From NCBI GenBank assembly GCA_002428085.1, contig DJAA01000003.1, positions 7,537-22,194 on the forward strand: a stretch of 14,658 bases of DNA, in the 5' to 3' direction. Shown here in pieces: positions 7,091 to 13,693 of the stretch. Both the position numbers and the translations under genes were made by a program. Below the pieces are notes generated by a model. It was given only the letters and a program-made list of their open reading frames with translations. It did not search any database and had not been told where the DNA came from. How positions within the stretch are numbered: the stretch's first letter is position 1; the number at the start of each line of letters is the position of its first letter. This DNA is from Sulfurimonas sp. UBA6014. Lineage in GTDB: Bacteria > Campylobacterota > Campylobacteria > Campylobacterales > Sulfurimonadaceae.

Positions 7091-8383
7091 ATGAGCACAG
7101 AAGCGTCAAAAACAGCATTCAATGAAGCACAAATTTTCATCCCTGGCGGGGTAAATTCTCCCGTGAGAGCATTTAAAAGTGTTGGAGGAACTCCCATTTT
7201 TATCAATGAAGGAGAGGGTGCATATTTGGTTGACGTTGATGGCAATAAATACATTGACTATGTTCAAAGCTGGGGTCCACTTCTTTTTGGTCATAGAGAT
7301 GAAACTATCGAAAAAGCTGTTATTGATGCTGTAAAACATGGCTTAAGTTTTGGTGCTCCAACACTTGCTGAGACAGAACTGGCAAAACTTGTCGTCTCTT
7401 TTTTTGACTCTATCGATAAGGTGCGATTTGTAAGCAGTGGAACAGAAGCGGTCATGAGTGCAATTCGTCTTGCACGCGGTTTTACTGGTCGTGATGATAT
7501 TGTAAAGTTTACAGGGTGTTATCACGGACACAGTGACGCACTTTTAGTTCAAGCAGGAAGTGGAGCGGCAACTTTTGGACATCCAAGTTCTCCAGGAGTC
7601 CCAGCTGATTTTACCAAACATACACTCTTAGCAGAGTATAACAATATACAAAGTGTCCAAAAATGTTTTGAAGACTCTCAAGATATTGCTTGTGTTATCA
7701 TTGAACCTATAGCGGGGAATATGGGACTTGTTCCAGCCGATAAAGAGTTTTTACACGATTTAAGAAAGCTTTGTGATGCGCATGGAGCTTTACTCATATT
7801 TGATGAAGTTATGAGTGGTTTTAGAGCTTCTATCCACGGAGCTGAATCCATAACAGGAGTTAAGCCTGACATCCTTACTCTAGGCAAAGTGATTGGCGGA
7901 GGGATGCCCGTAGGTGCTTTTGGAGCAAGTCGTACAATCATGTCACAGCTCTCTCCCGAGGGTCCTGTGTACCAAGCTGGAACACTGAGTGGAAATCCAG
8001 TTGCAATGGCAGCAGGACTTGCTGCGCTAAATAAGCTAAAAATGAACGCACCAGTGCTAGCAACGCTAGAAAATCGTGCCAAACGTCTTGTTGAGGGGAT
8101 GAAACAAGAGGCTCTCTCTCATGGAATTACCATGCAAACAGATGTAAGAGGGAGTATGTTTGGTTTTTTCTTTAATGATGCTCCTGTGAAAAATTTTGCT
8201 GATGCTTGCAAAACGGATGCAAATCTTTTTGCTAAATTTCATGCAAGAATGCTGAAAGAGGGACATTATTTTGCATGTTCACTGTTTGAAACAGGCTTTA
8301 TCTCCACTGCCATCACAGATGAAATGATTGAATCTACCATCAAGGCAAGTGCGAAAGTTTTTAAGGAGATTACCCATGACTGA
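7091..8383 (+). CDS. hemL: Glutamate-1-semialdehyde 2,1-aminomutase
   Basis: HemL is the PLP enzyme that converts glutamate-1-semialdehyde to 5-aminolevulinate, the second step of the C5 tetrapyrrole route. The 430-residue length is standard. FIPGGVNSPVRAF (16-28), SSGTEAVMSAIRLAR (115-129), YHGHSDALL (144-152), the PLP pocket FDEVMSGFR (237-245) and the Schiff-base lysine K266 in LTLGKVIGGGMPVG are all present. ATG 7091 was chosen because it follows AAAGG by 7 bases and the conserved N-terminus begins there. The frame is open further upstream, but that extension begins with TTG and lies across the promoter. It leads an operon with the AtpZ-like gene, whose ATG overlaps the hemL stop (ATGACTGA). 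Confidence 0.98.
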   Translation: MSTEASKTAFNEAQIFIPGGVNSPVRAFKSVGGTPIFINEGEGAYLVDVDGNKYIDYVQSWGPLLFGHRDETIEKAVIDAVKHGLSFGAPTLAETELAKLVVSFFDSIDKVRFVSSGTEAVMSAIRLARGFTGRDDIVKFTGCYHGHSDALLVQAGSGAATFGHPSSPGVPADFTKHTLLAEYNNIQSVQKCFEDSQDIACVIIEPIAGNMGLVPADKEFLHDLRKLCDAHGALLIFDEVMSGFRASIHGAESITGVKPDILTLGKVIGGGMPVGAFGASRTIMSQLSPEGPVYQAGTLSGNPVAMAAGLAALNKLKMNAPVLATLENRAKRLVEGMKQEALSHGITMQTDVRGSMFGFFFNDAPVKNFADACKTDANLFAKFHARMLKEGHYFACSLFETGFISTAITDEMIESTIKASAKVFKEITHD

Positions 8384-8726
8384 TGAAATTAAAAATGAAG
8401 AACAAGAAAAAACTCCACGGATAAAACCGATTATTGAAGCGGCGGATAGCCTTTCTTTGGGAATATCTATGGTTGTTGCCGTTGTGATGGGAGTTGGTAT
8501 CGGTTTTCTTTTGCGAAGTTTAACCACGATTGGCTGGACTTTTTGGATAGGTGTTTTTATAGGTATTGCGGCAGCTATTTTAAATGTATTTAAAGCGTAT
8601 GAAAAACAGCGAAAAAGTTACGAAGAACTAGCAAAAGAGCCTCGATACAAAATCAAAAAAGAACTTACAGACAAAGAAAATGACTGGGATGCTGAAGATA
8701 TGGATTACGGTGAAAAAAACTATTAA
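8376..8726 (+). CDS. atpZ: AtpZ/AtpI-family membrane protein
   Basis: This 116-residue protein has two close membrane helices (about 27-48 and 52-70) joined by a short turn, with the segment GWTFWIGVFIGIAAAILNVFKAYEK typical of the AtpZ/AtpI group linked to F1Fo ATP synthases. In this family AtpI assists c-ring assembly, and AtpZ/I has been linked to Mg2+/Ca2+ uptake. The role here is inferred from the family. The N- and C-terminal tails are polar and highly charged. An AAGGAG ribosome-binding site lies 8 bases before the ATG, which overlaps the hemL stop by 8 bases. No atp genes are in the window, so this copy lies away from the ATP synthase operon. The gene symbol is tentative. Confidence 0.75.
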   Translation: MTDEIKNEEQEKTPRIKPIIEAADSLSLGISMVVAVVMGVGIGFLLRSLTTIGWTFWIGVFIGIAAAILNVFKAYEKQRKSYEELAKEPRYKIKKELTDKENDWDAEDMDYGEKNY

Positions 8727-9216
8727 AATTCTCGCTCTCGTCGAGAGTTTTATCTTAGCATCCTCGTTTATCTCTTTTACTTTTTTTATGAACTTTCAGA
8801 TTGCATTTTTAAGTAGTTTCTTTATTATTTTAGGCTCCATGTTTGCCTATAAAAAGATGGTAGAGGTGCAAATAGAATCTAATTTTCCAGAAGAAAAAAG
8901 AGATCTCTTAGACACAATAGAAGACCCTCATGAACTCTATAATGAGACTCTTATCCACCATGAGACAGATCAAGAGGCAGATTTTAGAGCGATTGTAAAC
9001 GAAGAGAAAAAGAAAATCAAAACACTCAATCTACAAAATATAAAACATGGAACAAGAGGCAGTGTCTCTATTTTTAGACTCATCCCTTATCTATTTTTAG
9101 TTTTAGGATTTATTGCCCTTAAAAACAATGACCTTTTGCAGATTTGGGTCTATTTACCCTCTCTTTTAGTTGGAATTGTAGCTGGGTATTTGATCTCAAA
9201 AGAAGTTTTAGCTTAA
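8710..9216 (+). CDS. Uncharacterised four-helix membrane protein
   Basis: I do not recognise this 168-residue protein. Two hydrophobic segments near the N-terminus (about 6-27 and 28-46) are followed by a charged, probably cytoplasmic region (about 48-118) rich in Glu, Asp and Lys. Two more helices follow (about 120-137 and 143-163). The start is uncertain. GTG 8710 gives a natural MKKTIKILALVE-type N-terminus. ATG 8680 or ATG 8689 would add ten or seven residues that merely overlay the AtpZ-like reading frame, and neither has a convincing ribosome-binding site. In every case the gene overlaps the AtpZ-like gene, so it is the third gene of the hemL operon. The protein ends with VLA inside the inverted repeat at 9204-9233. 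Confidence 0.75.
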   Translation: MKKTIKILALVESFILASSFISFTFFMNFQIAFLSSFFIILGSMFAYKKMVEVQIESNFPEEKRDLLDTIEDPHELYNETLIHHETDQEADFRAIVNEEKKKIKTLNLQNIKHGTRGSVSIFRLIPYLFLVLGFIALKNNDLLQIWVYLPSLLVGIVAGYLISKEVLA

Positions 9217-9233
9217 AAATTTAAGCTAAAACT
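9204..9233. terminator. Perfect inverted repeat at a convergent gene end, probable bidirectional terminator
   Basis: AGTTTTAGCTTAAA is followed by AA and then by its exact reverse complement: 14-bp arms with a 2-base spacer. It carries the TAA stop of the hemL operon on the plus strand and the TAA stop of the gene at 9221-9910 on the minus strand. The arms are AT-rich (three G/C pairs each) and there is no separate T-tract, so terminator strength is uncertain. Symmetry and position favour a shared terminator. Confidence 0.55.
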
Positions 9234-9910
9234 ATGGGGATATTGACTGTAATGAGTTTTTTAATATCTATATAAAAATTGCTCTTAGCCATAAGATTTT
9301 CAAGTTCATGTGCCATCTGCGTATTTAAAATTTCACCTGCTACTTCAATTGAAAATATGCTGTATTTTTTATTTTCAAATTTTATGTATTCACCCGTTCT
9401 ATAATAGATTTTTGTCTCAATTTTAGAGCTTTCTTCAAAACACTTGTATATTTTGTTCAATAATTTTATAAAATTATTGGAATTGATGATAATTTCTGGA
9501 ATGGTCGGGTCAAACTCTTTTGTAAAAATAGTTTTGTTTGAGATTGAGTTACTTGATATACATAAATCAACAAGTGTATAAATATTTGTAAGCTCTCCAT
9601 TTGCTTTTGGATTGCGAATTTTAAAAGAGGGGGATTGGTAAAGTTTAATCCCTATCTCATCCTCATTTTCATACCCTACTGTTAATGCAAAAATTTTATA
9701 TCTGCCAAATTCCAACTCTATAAAAGTTGTTTTAAATCCAAAGGTTACGTTTGCATATGCGGTGGCGAGTTCAAATATTTCATGATGGGTAACTCCACCT
9801 AGCAGAAACTGCGCTTCAGTATTGAGAGAGATTATTTTTCCATTCGAGCTAAAAAGTATGAAAGGGTTATAGTCATACTCAAGCCATTGTTGCTCAAAAG
9901 TCATCTTCAC
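9221..9910 (-). CDS. Uncharacterised protein downstream of rpoD, possibly with a PAS-like N-terminus
   Basis: I do not recognise a named family for this 229-residue soluble-looking protein. The first 80 residues (for example NPFILFSSNGKIISLNTEA and the following strand/helix pattern) resemble a PAS fold. The middle (about 130-195, around IIINSNNFIKLLNKIYKCFEES) is faintly like the N-box helix of a histidine-kinase ATPase domain, but no phospho-accepting H-box or G-boxes are evident. Both resemblances are tentative. The start is taken as GTG 9910, 5 bases after the rpoD stop, with GAAGAG about 8 bases upstream; ATG 9904 is an alternative two codons in. It is almost certainly co-transcribed with rpoD. 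It ends with VLA within the inverted repeat at 9204-9233. Confidence 0.8.
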   Translation of the reverse strand: MKMTFEQQWLEYDYNPFILFSSNGKIISLNTEAQFLLGGVTHHEIFELATAYANVTFGFKTTFIELEFGRYKIFALTVGYENEDEIGIKLYQSPSFKIRNPKANGELTNIYTLVDLCISSNSISNKTIFTKEFDPTIPEIIINSNNFIKLLNKIYKCFEESSKIETKIYYRTGEYIKFENKKYSIFSIEVAGEILNTQMAHELENLMAKSNFYIDIKKLITVNIPIVLA

Positions 9911-9915
9911 TTTTA

Positions 9916-11769
9916 CTACTCTTCTATATAATTTTTAAGTTTTCGTCCAACTTTTGGATGTTTAAGTTTTTTAATCGCACTTGATTCAATTTGACGTACT
10001 CTTTCACGGGTAACATTTAACTCTTTTCCGATTTCTTCTAAAGTTCTGTCGCTCTCATCATCCATGATGCCAAAACGGAGTTTAATAACTGCCTTTTCTC
10101 TTTCGTTGAGTTGTTCCAAGACATGTTCGATTTGCACTCTTAAATCATCTTTAAGTATCGAATCTGATGGGGAGATGGAGGATTTATCTTCAATAAAATC
10201 TCCAAAACGTCCATCATCTTCATTTCCAATAGGTGCTTCAAGGGAGATAGGCTCTTTTGTTATTTTTATAACGTTTTTCACTTTTTCTACCGAGAGCCCA
10301 ACTTCTTCTGCGATTGTCTCAACATCTGGCTCTTTGCCGTGTTCTTGAAGGTGTTTACGCATGATTTTGTTGATACGGTTGATGGTTTCTATCATGTGAA
10401 TCGGAATACGAATCGTTCTTGCTTGATCTGCGATGGCACGAGAAATAGCTTGACGAATCCACCACGTAGCATACGTAGAAAATTTATACCCTTTTTTGTA
10501 CTCAAATTTATCGACAGCTTTCATGAGCCCTATATTGCCCTCTTGAATCAAATCAAGAAATGGTAATCCTCGGTTTGTGTAGCGTTTTGCAATCGAGACA
10601 ACAAGTCTAAGATTTGATTTTGCCATTTTTGTTTTAGAAATTTCGGAGATATTTTTACCACGCTTGATTTGTTCTAAAATTGCATAGAGTTTTTCAGGTT
10701 CCATATCAAAACTGTTTTTTGACGCTTCCTTCGTTTGAACAAGTTTTTTAATCTCCATATAGGTGCTAACCATCGTAGCTTCAGGAACCATAGCCGCTAT
10801 ATCTTCTTTGTTAAGTTCGCAAATTTTACTTACCAAGACTTTATGATTTGCTTTCAAAGTCGAGTTAAAAAGTGGAAGTTTATACTCAAGTCTTCGGAGC
10901 TCTTTATCATATCCCTCATCACTTTTGAGTGCAGTCTCCATTGCTTTGACCAGTTCATTTATGAGTTTTGAAGTAGGTCCAAGTTCAAGAAGTTTCTCTT
11001 TTAGTATCGATTTTTTAAATGTTACACCTAGAAAATAGTTAACTATCTCTTCCGTTAATTCACCATCGATATCTTCAGGCATTTTTTCTGCAAATTTTAT
11101 CCACTCTTTTTTTGCTTTTTCAAGTGCTTTAAAACTCACTGTTACTTTTTCAACTCTGCTCTTATCTTTGGCTGTTAAAGTAATCTCTTCTTCCTCGTCT
11201 TCTAAATCGGACTCTTCTGACTCATCATTTTCATCTTTTTCTTCTTCAAAGCTTTTAAAAAGCTCTTTGACACGTCTTTCTCTGTTAATAAGAGGCTCTC
11301 TGTAATCTAAAATAAACTCAATGAGATAAGGGACAGAACAAATAGCATCTATAATGATGCTCTCTCCATTTTCTATTTTTTTGGAGATTTCAATCTCCTC
11401 TTCTTTTGTTAAAAGGGGGATTTGACCCATTTCACGCAAATACATACGCACAGGTGAATCAGAACGAGACCACTCAAGTAACTCATGCTCTTTTAAGATA
11501 TCAAATTTGTCAGTTTCGTTATTTTCAAGCATCTTTCTTTGAGCATTTTTTCGAGCTTCCGACTCTTTGTCATTGAGTTTTTGTGCATGTTCAGATGATG
11601 TGTAAATACATGACTTATTTTTAACGATAAGCTTAAAAATAGTTTTAGCCTGTGCAGCGCTCGGCTGTTTGTCGAACAATGAGATTAATGCTTCGTACGT
11701 CGAACAATCTTTTGATTTGCTGTCACTAAAAAAAGATTCTATGGCTTTGTTGAGTTCTTTTGCTGTCAT
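9916..11769 (-). CDS. rpoD: RNA polymerase primary sigma factor (sigma-70)
   Basis: This is the housekeeping sigma factor that directs RNA polymerase to TATAAT promoters. Within its 617 residues are a divergent region 1.1-like N-terminus (1-95), region 1.2 (DSPVRMYLREMGQIPLLTKEEE, about 104-125), a non-conserved region (about 136-375) with a strongly acidic run at 175-195, region 2 (383-455, with KFSTYATWWIRQAI), region 3 (about 458-535), and region 4 (about 548-615). The region 4 helix-turn-helix is TLEEIGKELNVTRERVRQIE (577-596). The ATG has a CGGAG ribosome-binding site at a rather long spacing (11 bases). A good -10 box lies about 45 bases upstream. It is divergent from the flagellar rod genes and followed by an uncharacterised gene. 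Confidence 0.98.
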   Translation of the reverse strand: MTAKELNKAIESFFSDSKSKDCSTYEALISLFDKQPSAAQAKTIFKLIVKNKSCIYTSSEHAQKLNDKESEARKNAQRKMLENNETDKFDILKEHELLEWSRSDSPVRMYLREMGQIPLLTKEEEIEISKKIENGESIIIDAICSVPYLIEFILDYREPLINRERRVKELFKSFEEEKDENDESEESDLEDEEEEITLTAKDKSRVEKVTVSFKALEKAKKEWIKFAEKMPEDIDGELTEEIVNYFLGVTFKKSILKEKLLELGPTSKLINELVKAMETALKSDEGYDKELRRLEYKLPLFNSTLKANHKVLVSKICELNKEDIAAMVPEATMVSTYMEIKKLVQTKEASKNSFDMEPEKLYAILEQIKRGKNISEISKTKMAKSNLRLVVSIAKRYTNRGLPFLDLIQEGNIGLMKAVDKFEYKKGYKFSTYATWWIRQAISRAIADQARTIRIPIHMIETINRINKIMRKHLQEHGKEPDVETIAEEVGLSVEKVKNVIKITKEPISLEAPIGNEDDGRFGDFIEDKSSISPSDSILKDDLRVQIEHVLEQLNEREKAVIKLRFGIMDDESDRTLEEIGKELNVTRERVRQIESSAIKKLKHPKVGRKLKNYIEE

Positions 11770-11813
11770 ATAGGAATATGCTCCGAGGTATTTATAGATT
11801 TTTAAGAGAGTGG

Positions 11814-11819
11814 ATTATA
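11814..11819 (-). promoter_or_regulatory. Putative -10 box (TATAAT) of rpoD
   Basis: On the minus strand, GGTATAATCC gives a perfect -10 about 45 bases before the rpoD ATG, preceded by A/T-rich runs and no clear -35. It predicts a leader of roughly 35-40 bases. Confidence 0.55.
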
Positions 11820-11874
11820 CCGAAATTTTCTTAAAAACAGTTATTTTGCATCTATTTTGTATCCATAATATTTT

Positions 11875-11890
11875 TGGAACACTGTTTGCT
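11875..11890 (+). promoter_or_regulatory. Sigma-54 (RpoN) -24/-12 promoter of the flagellar rod genes
   Basis: TTGGAACACTGTTTGCT (from 11874) matches the sigma-54 consensus YTGGCACG-N4-TTGCW closely. GG at 11876-11877 and GC at 11888-11889 are separated by exactly ten bases. Transcription would begin near 11900, before the strong AAAGGGGAG ribosome-binding site at 11912-11920. Hook and rod genes of Campylobacterota are known to use RpoN with the FlgR/FlgS system. Confidence 0.8.
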
Positions 11891-11922
11891 TTTTAGCTCT
11901 TATATGAAGTCAAAGGGGAGTT

Positions 11923-12747
11923 ATGCAAACAGGTTATTATAGTTCAACGGCTGGCATGGTTACTCAGTTCAATCGTTTAGACACTATTGCAAACAATCTT
12001 GCCAATGTTAATACAGCAGGCTTTAAAGAAGACAACTTGGTCGTAGGTGATTTTAAGCGTATTTTTCAGCAAGCAAGAGATGAGTTGCCAAATGCAAACC
12101 ATACAAAAGAGGCTGCGCAATATATCAATAGAGCAATGACCACTTCTCCACAAATCGTCGATGCTTATACTGATTTTACTGTAGGTCCTATGCAAAAAAC
12201 TGACAATACTTTTGATTTTGCTCTCTCAAAAGAGGGTCTATTTTTTGCAGTAAAAACTCCAGAGGGTGTAAGACTCACAAGAGATGGCTCGTTTAGTCTG
12301 AGTGATGAAGGAATCCTTGTCACAAAACAAGGGTATGAAGTTTTACCAAATGACTACTTTGTCTCCGGGGGAAATATAAAAATCAATCAAGAAGATAGTG
12401 TCATCCAAGCAGATAAAAATGGGCAGCTTTACACAAATATACCCAACTCTACAAAAATGGCTCAAAACTCTAAGCTTTTTATCGCACAGCCAGATAATGT
12501 TGCATTTCTTAAAAAAGAGGGGAATAATCTTTTTAATTATGAAGATATAGCTACGCTTGAAGCCTTCAATCAGAGTAGTGCTCTTCTTCAAGGAGTGGTT
12601 GAAAAAAGCAATGTAAACCCCATAAAAATGATGACACAGATGATTGAGACAAATCGTTTGGTTGGCATGTACCAAAAAGCGATGGATACACAGATGAACG
12701 ACATGAACCGTGATGCGATTGAAAAAATTGCAAGAAAAGCAACGTAA
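11923..12747 (+). CDS. flgF: Flagellar proximal-rod protein, FlgF-like (FlgG2 type)
   Basis: This 274-residue axial protein of the flagellar rod is exported by the flagellar type III apparatus without a cleaved signal. The N-terminal rod signature STAGMVTQFNRLDTIANNLAN (8-28) with NVNTAGFK, the central strand-rich region (about 80-215), and the C-terminal helix (about 230-265, SNVNPIKMMTQMIETNR) are those of the FlgF/FlgG family. FlgF and FlgG are close paralogues. The first gene of this pair is called flgG2 in Campylobacter jejuni, and flgF fits its position before flgG. The ATG has a strong AAAGGGGAG site 2 bases away and follows a sigma-54 promoter. flgG follows after 30 bases. Confidence 0.88.
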   Translation: MQTGYYSSTAGMVTQFNRLDTIANNLANVNTAGFKEDNLVVGDFKRIFQQARDELPNANHTKEAAQYINRAMTTSPQIVDAYTDFTVGPMQKTDNTFDFALSKEGLFFAVKTPEGVRLTRDGSFSLSDEGILVTKQGYEVLPNDYFVSGGNIKINQEDSVIQADKNGQLYTNIPNSTKMAQNSKLFIAQPDNVAFLKKEGNNLFNYEDIATLEAFNQSSALLQGVVEKSNVNPIKMMTQMIETNRLVGMYQKAMDTQMNDMNRDAIEKIARKAT

Positions 12748-12777
12748 AAAGCAACCTAAAAAAAGGAATCCAAAAAA

Positions 12778-13566
12778 ATGATACAATCACTCTATACAGC
12801 CTCCACAGGGATGCTTGGTATGCAGACACAAATAAATGTAACTGCAAACAATATTGCCAACGTAAATACAATCGGATTTAAAAAGTCTCGTGCAGAATTT
12901 GCCGACTTGATGTATCAAGTTCAAGAGTATGCTGGAACATCCACTAGTGATGTCACAAAAAGTCCTACGGGTATAGAAGTGGGACTCGGTTCAAGACCAA
13001 CAGCCATTAATAAAATTTTCTCCGAAGGAAGTTTAAAAGAGACGAACAATCAACTCGATGTCGCCATCACTGGAAGAGGATTTTTTAAGATGGAGCTCCC
13101 TGATGGAACTGAAGTTTACTCAAGAAACGGTGGTTTTAAGGTAGATGATAACGGCACTTTAGTAAATAGTGATGGGTATAAACTTATTCCTGAAGTTGTT
13201 ATTCCACCTGATGCGACAGAGGTAAGTATCGGGACAGATGGAACTATTACAGTTGTACAGCCTGGACAAACACAGGCAACTCAAATAGGTCAAATAACTA
13301 CTACAAACTTTATCAATGCTGCAGGTCTTCACTCCATGGGAGACAATCTTTATATAGAAACAGATAGCTCAGGTCAGCCCGTTGAGGGGACACCAGGTTT
13401 GGATGGACTTGGAGTTTTAAGACAAGGTTTCGTTGAACTGAGCAATGTTGAGTTGGTTGTAGAATTAACAGACCTTATTACAGGGCAACGAGCGTATGAT
13501 TCTAACTCAAAAGTCATCACAACAAGTGATGAAATGCTTCAAACAGTTAACAATCTTAAAAGATAA
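12778..13566 (+). CDS. flgG: Flagellar distal-rod protein FlgG
   Basis: FlgG forms the distal rod that crosses the periplasm between the proximal rod and the hook. The 262-residue length is typical of FlgG. The N-terminal signature STGMLGMQTQINVTANNIAN (9-28) with NVNTIGFKKSRAEFADLMYQ is the canonical FlgG form, and the FlgG-specific C-terminus LSNVELVVELTDLI...QRAYDSNSKVI...DEMLQTVNNLKR is complete. An AAAGGAA ribosome-binding site precedes the ATG. The gene is 30 bases after the flgF-like gene without a visible terminator and should share its sigma-54 promoter. A probable terminator follows. Confidence 0.95.
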   Translation: MIQSLYTASTGMLGMQTQINVTANNIANVNTIGFKKSRAEFADLMYQVQEYAGTSTSDVTKSPTGIEVGLGSRPTAINKIFSEGSLKETNNQLDVAITGRGFFKMELPDGTEVYSRNGGFKVDDNGTLVNSDGYKLIPEVVIPPDATEVSIGTDGTITVVQPGQTQATQIGQITTTNFINAAGLHSMGDNLYIETDSSGQPVEGTPGLDGLGVLRQGFVELSNVELVVELTDLITGQRAYDSNSKVITTSDEMLQTVNNLKR

Positions 13567-13574
13567 TAATTCCT

Positions 13575-13613
13575 AAAAACAGCTTCATACTATTTGCTAT
13601 AAAGTTGTTTTTT
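13575..13613 (+). terminator. Probable Rho-independent terminator after flgG
   Basis: AAAAACAGCTT (13575-13585) pairs with AAGTTGTTTTT (13602-13612) with one G-U pair, around a 16-base loop, and a T run follows the G at 13607. The stem is AT-rich, as is common in low-GC genomes. The position just after the flgG stop supports the call. Confidence 0.5.
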
Positions 13614-13693
13614 CTTCTTACAATCTTCCTAATTAAGCTTCTTTTCTATACTATTTCGTTTTTATAAAACCTTTTTTTTACAAAGATGATAAA

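Noticed and set aside
7678..8082. 134-codon open frame antisense to hemL
   Set aside because: It is a shadow of the hemL frame with no family resemblance and no ribosome-binding site worth noting.
12343..12871. Hydrophobic minus-strand frames antisense to flgF/flgG
   Set aside because: They look like membrane proteins only because antisense of the rod genes gives Phe/Leu/Cys-rich translations; the flgF/flgG signatures on the other strand are decisive.
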